From Propionibacteriales bacterium (GTDB lineage Bacteria; Actinomycetota; Actinomycetes; Propionibacteriales; Nocardioidaceae), in contig JAPLCC010000025.1 in NCBI GenBank assembly GCA_026392415.1, forward strand, positions 1 through 64,000: a stretch of 64,000 nucleotides of DNA. The letters run 5' to 3'. Made by a program: the position numbers and the translations under genes. Of this stretch, positions 45,237 through 54,918 are shown in pieces; within the stretch, counting starts at the first letter, position 1; every line of letters starts with the position of its first letter. Under the pieces are notes generated by a model. It saw only the letters and a list, made by a program, of their open reading frames with translations. It searched no databases and had not been told where the DNA came from.

Positions 45237-45851
45237 TCACACCGGGCGAACCGGCTGCCGAAGGATCGTTCGCAACTTCTTCGGTTCCACCCGGCGCGGA
45301 TCGCTCAGGTAGATCTCGTGGTGCCTGCCCGTCATCGCGAACCCGGCACCCGGGATGAACTCGTCGTGCATCACGGCGAGCACGGCGGCTTCGTCGTCGT
45401 AGGCACCGACGTGAAGGGTCTGCACGCACGTGCCCTCGCACAGGGTCTCGAGGCGGACCGCGTCCAGCGTGTCAGGCACACCCTTGCGCCGCACCTCGGC
45501 GACGGCTGCATCGAAAAACTCGCCAGTGATCCAGTCGGGCGCCAGGATCATGGCGGTCCACTTCCACCGCGACTTGTCACGCGCTGACGTGAACGACGCC
45601 ATGTCCTCGGCCCACCACAACGCTTCGAGCGGCATCACCACGTAGTCGCGATCGAGCTGCTTCCTGCTCGCGAACTTGAGCGTGTAGGAGACCGGATACA
45701 ACGCGGCGAGCGCGTCGGCGTACTCCTGCGAGGTGTTGGGATCACCGCGACCGTCGACCATGACGTACTGCAGCGCGGGTACGTCGATCACGCGGAACTC
45801 CCCTGCCCGCGCGCGGTACGCGTCGAGCTCGCGCTTGTGGTCGACCTTCAT
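45237..45851 (-). CDS. GyrI-like small-molecule-binding domain protein
   Basis: 204 residues starting MKVDHKRELDAYRARAGEFRVIDVPALQYVMVDGRGDPN and ending in the usual GHHEIYLSDPRRVEPKKLRTILRQPV of GyrI-like stand-alone proteins, which bind hydrophobic ligands in the BmrR/SOUL fold. No DNA-binding domain is fused. Start ATG at 45851; the longer open frame to 46481 is antisense-type shadow. Confidence 0.82.
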   Translation of the reverse strand: MKVDHKRELDAYRARAGEFRVIDVPALQYVMVDGRGDPNTSQEYADALAALYPVSYTLKFASRKQLDRDYVVMPLEALWWAEDMASFTSARDKSRWKWTAMILAPDWITGEFFDAAVAEVRRKGVPDTLDAVRLETLCEGTCVQTLHVGAYDDEAAVLAVMHDEFIPGAGFAMTGRHHEIYLSDPRRVEPKKLRTILRQPVRPV

Positions 45852-45871
45852 GGCCGGGCGTCGAGTACTGG

Positions 45872-46456
45872 CTACTTCTTCAGGTCGCGGTCGATCTCGG
45901 CGAGCAGGCTCTTGCGTCCCTTGCCGGTGGCCTCGCGGGCGCGGACCTGGCGCAGCTCCGCAGGCGTGAGGCCGGCGAGCAGGGGGCGGATCTTCGCGAT
46001 GCTGAGATCGGCGAGGTCGGGGATCGGGTCGTGCTGGACGACGGTGAGCTTCGCCTCCGCCCCGGCCTTCGCCTTGCCCTTGCCCTTCTTGCCCGTGCCC
46101 TTCTTGCCCTTCTTCCCGGGCTTCGAGCCCTGACGGACCTTGTCGACGAGCTTGTTGGCCGTGGCCATCACCGGGGAGGCGGCGGTCGACAGACCTGCCT
46201 CGACGTTCTTCCTGGTCTCGGTCCGCACGGTCTCCACGACCTGGAGCAGCGCCTGCGTGTAGGCCTTGCTGGTGCTCATCAACTGATCGACCAGCTTGTC
46301 CGCGTCGGCGCGGCTCAGGGAGCCGCGGGCAACGAGGTCGTCGATGACCTCCTGCAAACGGGTCAGCTGGATCGTGACGCTGTGCTCGAGGGCTCCGCGG
46401 AGCGCCTTGAGGTTCTTCGCGCCGGGAATGAGATCGGCAGCCTTCTTCTTCGCCAT
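45872..46456 (-). CDS. Lysine/glycine-rich helical protein, unknown function
   Basis: 194 residues: an amphipathic helical part (about 1-105, with LTRLQEVIDDLVARGSLSRADADKLVDQL reminiscent of phasin-like proteins), a strongly basic patch PGKKGKKGTGKKGKGKAKAG (about 112-133) and a C-terminal ~55-residue part (DLADLSIAKIRPLLAGLTPAELRQVRAREATGKGR) resembling SAP-like helix-loop-helix segments. It may bind nucleic acid or polyhydroxyalkanoate granules. No family name is certain. Confidence 0.65.
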   Translation of the reverse strand: MAKKKAADLIPGAKNLKALRGALEHSVTIQLTRLQEVIDDLVARGSLSRADADKLVDQLMSTSKAYTQALLQVVETVRTETRKNVEAGLSTAASPVMATANKLVDKVRQGSKPGKKGKKGTGKKGKGKAKAGAEAKLTVVQHDPIPDLADLSIAKIRPLLAGLTPAELRQVRAREATGKGRKSLLAEIDRDLKK

Positions 46457-46517
46457 GGGGAGCCTCCTGCGGTCGATTCATCGCAGCGTAGACCTGCCGG
46501 AGCGCGCCGCGCGAGGA

Positions 46518-48176
46518 TCAGTCGTACGCCGCCTCGACCTCCCACACGCCCTTGCCCTCCGGAGCAGAGGAACTCCACCGCAGCAACCAGGCCCGGCCGT
46601 CGACGCCGACGACCTGGAAACGCGCGGCCCGCCCACCCGAACCGGCGCTGCCCACCAGCCACCACGACTCGTCGACGGGCCACGGTCCGGCCCACGCCGC
46701 CACGGGCATGCGCGGGAACACCCGGCGACCGGTGGATGGTCCGATCCGGAACTGCCACGGCTCGCCCGTCACCACGCCCCGGCTGGTCACGGCCACCACG
46801 ACACCCGCCTCGTCGACCACCTCAGCCTCGGGCGGTTCGGCGAAGACGCGGGTCGGCGCCGGTCCGGGGATCCGGCCAGGCCACGGGCGATCCACCGGAC
46901 GCAGCCCCGTCGCCCGCTCACCCCACGGCACCATCGCCTGGCGGTCGGCCGCACTCCGGCCGCCCTGGAGGACGGGGACCCGGACGGCGTCGTACCCGAC
47001 CATGGCCTGGACCCGCGCGACCCCGCGGACCACCTGGTCATCGGCACCACCGCCCCACAGCCCGTCGGCGTGGTCGCCAGCCGGTTCGACGACCTCGGGC
47101 AGGAAGCGCAGCAGCATGACCGGAGCGCTGATCGTCGCCCCCAGGGACTTGCGGCTGCGCAGCCCGGAACTGGCCATCCCGGCCTGGAGCTGCCAGTGCA
47201 CCCGGTCGACGAGGTCGCGGGAGGTGAAGCAACGCGGGTGGAGCCAGGTCCGGGCAGAGACCGACGTGCCGACGGATCCGGCCGGCTCGAACTCCGCTTC
47301 GATCCGCACGCCTGTCGCCACGAGCTGCCGGTCGGCCAGAGCGGCGATGAACCGCTCGGCCGTCGTCCGCACGCTGAAGGTGACCGCCTCGGCGGAGTCG
47401 AGGGGCGGCTCGAAGGAGATCTCGCACGCCAGCTCGGGCGGCGGGGTGCGCGAGGCGAGCCGGGCGACCTCCACCCCCTGCACCCGGCGCCACACCTCGA
47501 CGCCGTAGGCGCCGAACCGGTTGCTGATCTCGCCGGCGGCGAGTGCCGCGTAGTCCCCCAGCAGCACCAGACCGAGCCGACGCAGCAGGTCGGAGAGCTC
47601 GGCGCCCTGGGGACCTTCGTCGGCCAGCACCGTCACGGGCAGGCCACGCAGGAACGCCGCCGACTCCCCCTGCGGCACCGCGAAACAGTCCTGGGGCGTG
47701 GCCTGTCGCGCTGCGCGTTCGGCGGTGTACAGGTCGTCGGCGACCCCGAATCGGCAGTCCCACACCCCCACGCCCACCAGGTGCTCGGCCAGCAACGCCG
47801 CGGCTGCCTGCTCCCCGTCCACCCCGGCGCGGGCGAAGTAGCGCCCGGGCGCGGGCACGGCCAGCAGGCCGGGCCGGATCGGCGCGACTCCCGGCCGCAC
47901 CTCCTCCACCGCCACCAGCACCGGCTCGAACCAGCGGGCGTCGCGATCCGGGTTGGCCGCCAGCAACACCACCTCCGGACAGCGCGCCTGGGCATCTCGC
48001 CGGCGCTGGCCGCGGCGTACTCCTTCCGCGCGGGCGGCAGCGTTGCAGACCACCACCACGTTGTTCGCGAGTACGACGGCCGGCGCTGCCGTGGGTGAAG
48101 GTGAGTCGGACTCGGCTGCCTCCAGCAGGCCAGCAGTGACCGACCAGTCGGGACACCAGAGCACCATGGTGCGCAT
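46518..48176 (-). CDS. imuB: Y-family polymerase-like protein ImuB (catalytically inactive)
   Basis: Hub of the mutasome that recruits DnaE2 and the beta clamp in mycobacteria. 552 residues with DinB-like fold. The N terminus MRTMVLWCPDWSV replaces the catalytic aspartate block of active Y polymerases, as expected for ImuB. C-terminal ~200 residues form the ImuB-specific part. It starts at 48176, overlapping the imuA' stop by 1 bp (TGATG). Confidence 0.85.
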   Translation of the reverse strand: MRTMVLWCPDWSVTAGLLEAAESDSPSPTAAPAVVLANNVVVVCNAAARAEGVRRGQRRRDAQARCPEVVLLAANPDRDARWFEPVLVAVEEVRPGVAPIRPGLLAVPAPGRYFARAGVDGEQAAAALLAEHLVGVGVWDCRFGVADDLYTAERAARQATPQDCFAVPQGESAAFLRGLPVTVLADEGPQGAELSDLLRRLGLVLLGDYAALAAGEISNRFGAYGVEVWRRVQGVEVARLASRTPPPELACEISFEPPLDSAEAVTFSVRTTAERFIAALADRQLVATGVRIEAEFEPAGSVGTSVSARTWLHPRCFTSRDLVDRVHWQLQAGMASSGLRSRKSLGATISAPVMLLRFLPEVVEPAGDHADGLWGGGADDQVVRGVARVQAMVGYDAVRVPVLQGGRSAADRQAMVPWGERATGLRPVDRPWPGRIPGPAPTRVFAEPPEAEVVDEAGVVVAVTSRGVVTGEPWQFRIGPSTGRRVFPRMPVAAWAGPWPVDESWWLVGSAGSGGRAARFQVVGVDGRAWLLRWSSSAPEGKGVWEVEAAYD

Positions 48177-48760
48177 CAGGGCAGGACCACCGCGGAGCGT
48201 GCGAGCACCCCTGACCCGCGGCGTGCGACGATCTCGAGCCGCCGTTCGCGCAACCGGCCGCGACCCTGCCCGATCCCTTCCCACGTGCTCTCCCCGGAGG
48301 TGAGCCGCGCCTCACAACGTGGCCAGTCGCCCTGGACCACCAGCACGCCGGAGCGCGCCCGGAGCCGCGCGTCGAGGATCGAGGCGGACTTCGCATCGAC
48401 CACGCCGGTGGGGCGCAGCACCACCACTTTCAAGACGTCGACGAGCGCGGCGGTGACCTCCAGCCAGTGCTCGCCCGGCGAGGGCACCAGCACCGTGCGG
48501 GACAGCTCGATCCCGCGCTGCTGGGCAGCCTCGACCCCGAAGTCGTCCCAGCCGGCGAAGCCGACCCATTCACCGGCCTGCGAGGCTCCCGCGGCCAGCG
48601 CCATCCCGAGGGTGGCCGAGTCGACGGCGTAGACCCCACCGGTGCGCAGCTGCACCAAGCCGTCGAACATCGCCAGCGTCGGCACCGTCAGCCGGGTCGG
48701 AGCACCCTGCAGGGCATGGATCTGCCCCCGCAACTGGTCGACGACGGCAGCTTGACTCAC
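48176..48760 (-). CDS. imuA': ImuA'-type RecA-like mutasome protein
   Basis: 194 residues, a short RecA-fold relative with LAAGASQAGEWVGFAGWDDFG and no clear Walker A. It precedes imuB with a 1-bp overlap and has a perfect LexA box 11 bp upstream. In mycobacteria the pair acts with DnaE2 in damage-induced mutagenesis. Start GTG at 48760. Confidence 0.82.
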   Translation of the reverse strand: MSQAAVVDQLRGQIHALQGAPTRLTVPTLAMFDGLVQLRTGGVYAVDSATLGMALAAGASQAGEWVGFAGWDDFGVEAAQQRGIELSRTVLVPSPGEHWLEVTAALVDVLKVVVLRPTGVVDAKSASILDARLRARSGVLVVQGDWPRCEARLTSGESTWEGIGQGRGRLRERRLEIVARRGSGVLARSAVVLP

Positions 48761-48770
48761 TCATCCATGT

Positions 48771-48786
48771 TCGAACATTTGTTCGA
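48771..48786. promoter_or_regulatory. LexA (SOS) box, TCGAAC-ATTT-GTTCGA
   Basis: Perfect match to TCGAACNNNNGTTCGA, 11 bp upstream of imuA'. Expected to repress imuA'-imuB until DNA damage. Confidence 0.9.
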
Positions 48787-48822
48787 ACAAAGCAAGCGGG
48801 TCTCACCTCACGACAAGTGCAG

Positions 48823-50208
48823 CTACTTGCGGTCCTTGCGCTTCTCTCGCGCCTGCACCTTGATCTCGATCGGCGTACCGACGAAGCCGAACTCTTCACG
48901 CAAGCGGCGCTCGATGAAGCGCTCGTAGCCCTGGTCGAGGCGCCCGGTCGTGAACAGCTTGAAGGTCGGCGGCGCGGACTGCACCTGGCTGCCGAACAGG
49001 ATCCGCGGCTGCTTGCCACCGCGCACGGGGTGCGGGTGCTCGGCAATGATCCGGCCGAGGAAAGCGTTGAGCGCACCCGTGGTGATCCGCGTCTCCCAGC
49101 CCTCGATGGCCTTCTCCAGCGCCGGCACCAGCCGGTCGATGTGCCAGCCGGTCAGCGCGGTGAGGTTGATGCGCGGAGCCCACTGCACCTGCACCAGGTC
49201 CCGCTCGATCTCGCGGTCGAGGAAGTAGCGGCGCTCGGCGTCGACCTTGTCCCACTTGTTGAAGGCGATGACGAGTGCCTTGCCGGCCTCGCGCACCTCC
49301 TGGAGGATCCGCATGTCCTGCTCGGCGACCGACTCGCTGCCGTCGAGGACCAGCACGCAGACCTCGGCCCGCTCGATCGCGGTGGAGGTACGCAGCCAGG
49401 CGTAGTACTCGTGGCCGGAGGCCTCCTTCACCCGCTTGCGGATGCCGGCCGTGTCGATGAAGCGCCAGGCCCTGCCGCCCAGTTCCACGATCTCGTCGAC
49501 GGGGTCGACGGTCGTGCCGGCGACGTTGTCGACGACGGAGCGCTCCTCGCCCGCGAGCTTGTTCAGCAGCGAGGACTTGCCGACGTTGGGACGACCGACG
49601 ATCGCGATCCGGCGCGGTCCGCCGATCTTGACGCCGTCGTCCTCCGGAGCGGCCGGGAGCACCTCGAGGACGGCGTCGAGCAGGTCGCCCGAGCCACGGC
49701 CGTGCAGGGCCGAGACCATGTGCGGCTCGCCGAGGCCGAGGTTCCACAGACCGAAGGCCTGCGCCTCTGCGCGCTCGTCGTCGACCTTGTTGGCAGCCAG
49801 CACGACGTTCTTGCCCGAACGACGCAGCACCCGCACGACCGCCTCATCGGCGTCGGTGATGCCGATCGTGGCGTCGACGACGAACATGACGGCGTCCGCA
49901 AGACCGACCGCGATCTCGGCCTGGGCGCGGATCCGTTCGGCGAGGCCGCGTGCGTCCGGGTCCCAGCCACCGGTGTCGACGACCGTGAACGCACGGCCGT
50001 TCCACTCGGCGTCGTAGGAGATGCGGTCGCGGGTCACACCGGGGATGTCCTGCACGACCGCCTCGCGCCGACCCAGGATCCGGTTGACCAGCGTCGACTT
50101 GCCCACGTTCGGACGGCCGACGACCGCGAGGACAGGCACCTGGACCACCGGTCGGACAGCGTCGTCCTCCGTCGGGACACCCTCGGGCATCAGGTCGTCT
50201 TCACTCAT
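48823..50208 (-). CDS. der: Ribosome-assembly GTPase Der (EngA)
   Basis: Tandem GTPase acting in 50S assembly. 461 residues: G1 motifs GRPNVGKST (about 30) and GRPNVGKSS (about 200), DTGG and DTAG in G3, NKVD and NKWD in G4, then a KH-like domain ending [18 protein letters not shown] basic tail. An N-terminal extension of ~25 residues is usual in actinobacteria. Start ATG 50208 follows GGAGA; it overlaps the plsC stop. Confidence 0.95.
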   Translation of the reverse strand: MSEDDLMPEGVPTEDDAVRPVVQVPVLAVVGRPNVGKSTLVNRILGRREAVVQDIPGVTRDRISYDAEWNGRAFTVVDTGGWDPDARGLAERIRAQAEIAVGLADAVMFVVDATIGITDADEAVVRVLRRSGKNVVLAANKVDDERAEAQAFGLWNLGLGEPHMVSALHGRGSGDLLDAVLEVLPAAPEDDGVKIGGPRRIAIVGRPNVGKSSLLNKLAGEERSVVDNVAGTTVDPVDEIVELGGRAWRFIDTAGIRKRVKEASGHEYYAWLRTSTAIERAEVCVLVLDGSESVAEQDMRILQEVREAGKALVIAFNKWDKVDAERRYFLDREIERDLVQVQWAPRINLTALTGWHIDRLVPALEKAIEGWETRITTGALNAFLGRIIAEHPHPVRGGKQPRILFGSQVQSAPPTFKLFTTGRLDQGYERFIERRLREEFGFVGTPIEIKVQAREKRKDRK

Positions 50209-50899
50209 CACGGTCTCCTTGCGGGAGCGGACCGGGGAGGGTCCGCCCTGTTTCGTCGAGGGCATCGGCCAGCCCGGTGCGCATGTGCGCACGCAGGGCG
50301 GCCGACGTCAGACGTACATGGTCTCGCGTCCGGGGCCAAGGCACCGCATCGACGGCCATCGGGTGACCCACGACGATGTCGATCCGCGCCCCCCTGGCCG
50401 GCAGCGAGCCGCTCGAACCACCCGGTTCACGGGTCCCCAGGAAGGTCAGGGGTACGACGGGAGCGCCGGTCACGAGCGCGAGGTACGCCGCCCCGGAGTG
50501 GAAGTGCTCGTCGAAATTGCCGGACCCACGGGTGCCTTCGGGGAAGACTCCGACGGCGTGGCCGGACTGCAGCACCTTGACCGCGCTGCGGATCGCGGCC
50601 GGGTCGTAGTTGAAGCGATCCAGTCTGATCTGGCCGGCCCGGTGCAGGAACCGGCCGAGCGGACCCTTGAACATCTCCTGCTTGGTCAGCGCATGCACCG
50701 GTCGCGGCGCGAAGATCGACATCAGCGGGCCGTCGATGAGGCCCACGTGGTTGCCGGCCACGACGACCGGCCCCGTGGCGGGGAAGCGTTCGGCGTGGTG
50801 GACGTGGACGTCGTAGCGACGTCGGATCAGCCAGGCCGAGGCCGGGCGGCCCCGCACCAGCAGCCACCGCGGCGGGGTGCGGACGACGTCGCTGTTCAA
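50201..50899 (-). CDS. plsC: 1-acyl-glycerol-3-phosphate acyltransferase (PlsC family)
   Basis: 232 residues with the acyltransferase motifs NHVGLID (H-x4-D, about 50), FPEGTRGSG (about 115) and VPLTFLG. Predicted to acylate lysophosphatidic acid at the membrane. It begins with TTG at 50899, overlapping the cmk stop by 4 bp (TTGA), and runs into der; all are one operon. Confidence 0.85.
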   Translation of the reverse strand: MNSDVVRTPPRWLLVRGRPASAWLIRRRYDVHVHHAERFPATGPVVVAGNHVGLIDGPLMSIFAPRPVHALTKQEMFKGPLGRFLHRAGQIRLDRFNYDPAAIRSAVKVLQSGHAVGVFPEGTRGSGNFDEHFHSGAAYLALVTGAPVVPLTFLGTREPGGSSGSLPARGARIDIVVGHPMAVDAVPWPRTRDHVRLTSAALRAHMRTGLADALDETGRTLPGPLPQGDRDE

Positions 50900-51585
50900 A
50901 CCCGCTCCGTCACCAGCCCCACCACCATGTCGACGACCTCGTCGAGCGTCAGGTGGGTGGAGTCGACGCGCAGGGCACCGTCAGCCATGGTGAGCGGTGC
51001 CACGGCACGGCCGGAGTCGATCTTGTCGCGGGCGAGGAGCGACTCCTGGGTCGCAGCGACATCGGCACCGCCGGCCTCGAGGGCACGGCGGACGGCGCGG
51101 GCGTTGGGGTCGGCCGTGAGGTAGATCTTGACCTCGGCATCGGGCCACACGACCGAGCCGATGTCGCGCCCCTCGACCACGATGCCACCCGAACCGATGA
51201 TCTCGCGTTGCAGGGCGACCAGTCGCGAGCGCACCTCGGGCACGGTGCTGACCGGGGAGACCGCTGCGTTGACCTCGTCGCTGCGGATCTGGACGGAGAC
51301 GTCCGTGCCGTCGACCGTGATCGTCGGGTTGAGCGGGTCGGTGCCGGACTCGAGGACGGCCGTGTCAGCGGCTGCGGCGACGGCCGCGGCGTCGTGGACG
51401 TCCACGTCCTGGGTCAGCATCCACCAGGTGATCGCGCGGTACTGCGCACCCGTGTCGAGGTAGCGCAGGCCGAGGCGGTCGGCCACGGCCCGACAGGTGC
51501 TGGACTTCCCCGAGCCCGAGGTGCCGTCGACCGCGACCACCACGGTCTGGTTGCCGGGAAGGTCTGCAGAGATGGGGACGTTCAC
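50896..51585 (-). CDS. cmk: Cytidylate kinase
   Basis: Phosphorylates CMP and dCMP. 229 residues with Walker A GTSGSGKSS (about 20-28), YLDTGAQYRAIT and GRDIGSVVWPDAEVKIYLTAD. Between tyrA (10-bp gap) and plsC, the conserved order of the group. Confidence 0.95.
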   Translation of the reverse strand: MNVPISADLPGNQTVVVAVDGTSGSGKSSTCRAVADRLGLRYLDTGAQYRAITWWMLTQDVDVHDAAAVAAAADTAVLESGTDPLNPTITVDGTDVSVQIRSDEVNAAVSPVSTVPEVRSRLVALQREIIGSGGIVVEGRDIGSVVWPDAEVKIYLTADPNARAVRRALEAGGADVAATQESLLARDKIDSGRAVAPLTMADGALRVDSTHLTLDEVVDMVVGLVTERV

Positions 51586-51595
51586 GGCCCGCAGA

Positions 51596-52663
51596 CTACC
51601 GGTGAGTCGTCCAGCCCTTCGACTCCAGAGCGACCCTCAACTCCTCCGCGCGCGCGGCGATGACGTCGAGCTCGACCAGTCCGACCGGGCGACCGGGATC
51701 GTGATCGATCCGGACGTCCTCGATGTTGACCCCGCTGGCGCCGGCATCGGCGAACAGCCGGGCGAGCTCGCCGGGATGGTCGGGAACGGCGACACGGACC
51801 GCTTCCATCGGTTGCGGAGCGGCGCCGTGCTTGCCGGGAATGGCGCGCGTTCCGGCCTGTCCGTAGGCGAGCAGCGACTCCAGCCCGATGCGGTCCTTCT
51901 CCTGGACTGCCTCCAGCACCAGGTCGAGACGGTCACGGACCTCGGTGAGCAGGGCCGCCACCGCCTCCGCGTTGCCGCCGATGATCTGGCTGTAGAGGCG
52001 CGGGTCGCCGCCGGCGACGCGAGTGACGTCTCGCACGCCCGTACCCGAGAGGGCAAGGTGGGCCGGCGTCGCACCGGCCAGGGTGCCGGCGACGAGCGAG
52101 GCCATCAGGTGCGGCACGTGAGAGGTGCGGGCCACGGCCCGGTCGTGCTCCTCCGGGGGCAGGTGCACCGGCACCGCGCCACAGACCCGGACCAGCGCCT
52201 CGACGAGCTGCGTGGTGGTGGGTGACGCGTCCGGCCCCGGCGTGACCGCCCACGGTCGCCCGTCGAACAGGGCCGCACTCGCCGACAACGGGCCGGAGTG
52301 CTCGGTCCCGGCCATCGGGTGGCTGCCGACATATCGGCTCACGGCCGGATGCCCCGCGACGACGTCGAGCGGAGCCCCCTTCACGCTGCCGACGTCGGTG
52401 ACGACGGTGTCGGGCCCGGCCGTGTCGAGCGCGGCCCGGATCGCGGCACCCAGCGCATCCGGAGGTACGGCGACCACGACCAGCTGCGGCACGTCGTTCG
52501 CCTCGCGCGGGCGCCCGGCGCCGAGCCCGGATGCGGTGCGCACATGGTCGGGAGCGGCATCGGTCAGCAGCACCTCCAGTCCCCCGCGGCGACAGGCCAG
52601 GGCGATGGACGTTCCGATCAGGCCGGTGCCGATGATCTCGACCGGGCCGCTGAGCGTGGCCAT
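51596..52663 (-). CDS. tyrA: Prephenate dehydrogenase with ACT domain
   Basis: Converts prephenate to 4-hydroxyphenylpyruvate in tyrosine synthesis. 355 residues: NAD motif GTGLIGTSIALA (about 11), TDVGSVKG, HPMAGTEHSG and the C-terminal ACT domain from about 285 (VAVPDHPGELARLFADAGASGVNIEDV), which probably binds tyrosine. Start overlaps the rluB stop as TGATG. Confidence 0.93.
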   Translation of the reverse strand: MATLSGPVEIIGTGLIGTSIALACRRGGLEVLLTDAAPDHVRTASGLGAGRPREANDVPQLVVVAVPPDALGAAIRAALDTAGPDTVVTDVGSVKGAPLDVVAGHPAVSRYVGSHPMAGTEHSGPLSASAALFDGRPWAVTPGPDASPTTTQLVEALVRVCGAVPVHLPPEEHDRAVARTSHVPHLMASLVAGTLAGATPAHLALSGTGVRDVTRVAGGDPRLYSQIIGGNAEAVAALLTEVRDRLDLVLEAVQEKDRIGLESLLAYGQAGTRAIPGKHGAAPQPMEAVRVAVPDHPGELARLFADAGASGVNIEDVRIDHDPGRPVGLVELDVIAARAEELRVALESKGWTTHR

Positions 52664-53427
52664 CAGAGTCCGACCAGGTCCAGGAGCTCGCCGAGCTCGT
52701 CGTCACTGAGCTCGCGGGTCGTCCCGCTGGGAAGGGTGCCGAGCTCGATCGGTCCGAACTTCGTGCGGCTCAGCTGCCGCACGGGGTGACCGACCTGGTC
52801 GAGCAGGCGCCGGACGATCCGGTTGCGGCCCTCATGGATGACCAGTTCGACGATCGAACGGTCTGCGGCCGTCGCCAGCAGCCGAGCGCGTCGTACCTCC
52901 ACGGGACCGTCATCGAGGGTGACGCCGGTCAGCAGGTCGGCCACGGTGCCCTTCGCGATGCGCCCGGTCACCTCGGCGACGTAGGTCTTCTCGACCTCGA
53001 ACGACGGGTGCGCCATCCGGTGCGCGAAGTCGCCGTCATTGGTGAGCAGCAGCAGCCCGGACGTGTCCGTGTCGAGGCGACCGACGTGGAAGAGCCGCAG
53101 CGCCGGGTCCGCCGCCAGGACGTCGGCGAGCACGTCGGTGATCGTCTTGCGGCCCTGCGGGTCTGACATTGTCGAGACGACGCCGCGCGGCTTGTTCAGC
53201 ACGAGGTACATCTGGTCGGACAGCGGCGGCAGCCGCTTGCCGGACACCTTGATGACCGCGGTGCGCGGGTCGACCTTCGTGCCGAGCCGGGTGATGATCT
53301 CGCCGTCCACCTCGACCTCGCCGTCGAGCATCAGCTCTTCGCACTTGCGACGCGAGGCGACGCCGGCCGTGGCGAGCAGCTTCTGCAGACGGATCTGGCC
53401 GTCCTCGTCGACCGCGATGTCACGCAC
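52663..53427 (-). CDS. rluB: 23S rRNA pseudouridine synthase RluB-type
   Basis: 254 residues: S4 RNA-binding domain (about 10-65, IRLQKLLATAGVASRRKCEELMLDG) and RsuA/RluB catalytic domain with FHVGRLDTDTSGLLLLTNDG carrying the nucleophilic Asp. The GTG at 53427 (VRDIAVDEDGQ) overlaps scpB by 8 bp; the frame beyond is not coding. Confidence 0.9.
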   Translation of the reverse strand: MRDIAVDEDGQIRLQKLLATAGVASRRKCEELMLDGEVEVDGEIITRLGTKVDPRTAVIKVSGKRLPPLSDQMYLVLNKPRGVVSTMSDPQGRKTITDVLADVLAADPALRLFHVGRLDTDTSGLLLLTNDGDFAHRMAHPSFEVEKTYVAEVTGRIAKGTVADLLTGVTLDDGPVEVRRARLLATAADRSIVELVIHEGRNRIVRRLLDQVGHPVRQLSRTKFGPIELGTLPSGTTRELSDDELGELLDLVGL

Positions 53428-54046
53428 TGGGTTCGACCTCTTCTGTCGGACGGGAATCTGCAGCCTGGGCCGAGGCCAGCTCGTCCTCCATGTCGGACAG
53501 GTCCGGCAGGTGCGGCGCCAGGTCGGGGAGCTCGTCGATCGAGACGATGCCGATCCGCTCCAGGAAGTACGACGTCGTGCGGTAGAGCGTCGCGCCGTGC
53601 TCACCGTCGTGGCCGGCCTCCTCGACCAGCCCGCGGCTGATCAAGGTCCGCATCACACCGTCGACATTGACACCACGCACCGCGGAGACGCGTGCCCGCG
53701 ACACCGGCTGCTGGTAAGCCACGACCGCCAGCGTCTCCAGCGCGGCCTGCGTCAGGCGCGCCTGCTGACCCTCGAGCACGAAGCCCTCGACGACCTGCGC
53801 GAATTCCTCGCGCGTGTAGAACCGCCAGCCGCCGGCGACGTTGCGCAGCTCGAAGCCGCGCCCCTGTTCGTCGTACTCGGCGGCGAGGGAGGCCAGCGCG
53901 GCGGCGACCTCGGGTGCCGGGTAGCTCACGGCCGTCGCGAGAGTGAGTTCGTCGAGCGGCTGGTCGGCCACCATCAGCACGGCCTCCAGCGCGGGGCGCA
54001 GGGCTGCGAACGGAACGGGCAGGGCTTCTTCGACCTGGTCAGTCAT
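53420..54046 (-). CDS. scpB: Segregation and condensation protein B
   Basis: Partner of Smc-ScpA in chromosome condensation. 208 residues with two winged-helix domains, including LTQAALETLAVVAYQQPVSRARVSAVRGVNVDGVMRTLISRGLVEE. Overlaps scpA by 8 bp and rluB by 8 bp. Confidence 0.93.
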   Translation of the reverse strand: MTDQVEEALPVPFAALRPALEAVLMVADQPLDELTLATAVSYPAPEVAAALASLAAEYDEQGRGFELRNVAGGWRFYTREEFAQVVEGFVLEGQQARLTQAALETLAVVAYQQPVSRARVSAVRGVNVDGVMRTLISRGLVEEAGHDGEHGATLYRTTSYFLERIGIVSIDELPDLAPHLPDLSDMEDELASAQAADSRPTEEVEPSA

Positions 54047-54911
54047 CAGTCTTCTCCTCGGGGCCCTGCTCCTCCTGGGGGAGCGTGCCGTCGAACTCGT
54101 CGGTGATCAGGTCATCCACGTCGACCGTGTCGTCGCCGGTCCAGCGCACGGTGAGCTCGCCCAGCGGTGTCATCTGGTCGAACGCCACGGCGCCTTCGCG
54201 GAACAGCTCCAGCAGGGAGAGGAACCGCGCCACCGTGGTGAGCGTGTCGGGTGAGTCGCCGCACAGCGCCCTGAAGGTCATCGTGCCGCTGCGGCGCAGC
54301 CGCTCCATGACGACGGCCCCCTGCTCCCGCACGCTCACTGTCGGGGCGTGGATGTGCTGGAGGTTGAGCTGCAGCTCCGGGCGCGGCTGCATCGCCTTGG
54401 CGGCGAGCGCGGCGAACTGGTCCAGGCCGATCCCGATCAGGACCTCCGGCAGGAGACTGGCGAACCGGTCTTCCAGACCCACGGCCCGGGGGTAGCGACG
54501 TGACTCGGCCTGCAGACGCTGGTCCATGACCCTGGCGACCTGCTTGTAGGCCTTGTACTGCAGCAGGCGCGCGAACAGCAGGTCGCGTGCCTCCAGCAGG
54601 GCGAGGTCCTCCTCGTCCTCCACGTCACCCTGCGGCAGCAGGCGAGCCGCCTTCAGGTCCAGCAGGGTGGCCGCAACCAGCAGGAAGGAGGTGGTCTCCT
54701 CCAGGTCTCCGTCGTCGGGCAGCCGCTTGATGTGCGCGATGAACTCGACGGTGACCTCGGCCAGCGCGATCTCGGTCACGTCGAGCTTGTGCTTGGAGAT
54801 CAGGCTCAGCAACAGGTCGAAGGGGCCCTCGAAGTTCGAGAGGTGGAGCTCGAAGCTGGCCGTCGGCTCGGCAGGGTCTGCCGACAGGTCCGACGGTGCT
54901 GACTCACTCAC
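54039..54911 (-). CDS. scpA: Segregation and condensation protein A (kleisin)
   Basis: Bridges the Smc heads. About 290 residues with HLSNFEGPFDLLLSLISKHKLDVTEIALAEVT near the N terminus, the kleisin signature, and a C-terminal winged helix. Start set at GTG 54911 (VSESAPSDLS); GTG 54929 is an alternative that overlaps the upstream gene. The N terminus is acidic. Confidence 0.9.
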   Translation of the reverse strand: MSESAPSDLSADPAEPTASFELHLSNFEGPFDLLLSLISKHKLDVTEIALAEVTVEFIAHIKRLPDDGDLEETTSFLLVAATLLDLKAARLLPQGDVEDEEDLALLEARDLLFARLLQYKAYKQVARVMDQRLQAESRRYPRAVGLEDRFASLLPEVLIGIGLDQFAALAAKAMQPRPELQLNLQHIHAPTVSVREQGAVVMERLRRSGTMTFRALCGDSPDTLTTVARFLSLLELFREGAVAFDQMTPLGELTVRWTGDDTVDVDDLITDEFDGTLPQEEQGPEEKTDD

Positions 54912-54918
54912 ACCTGAA

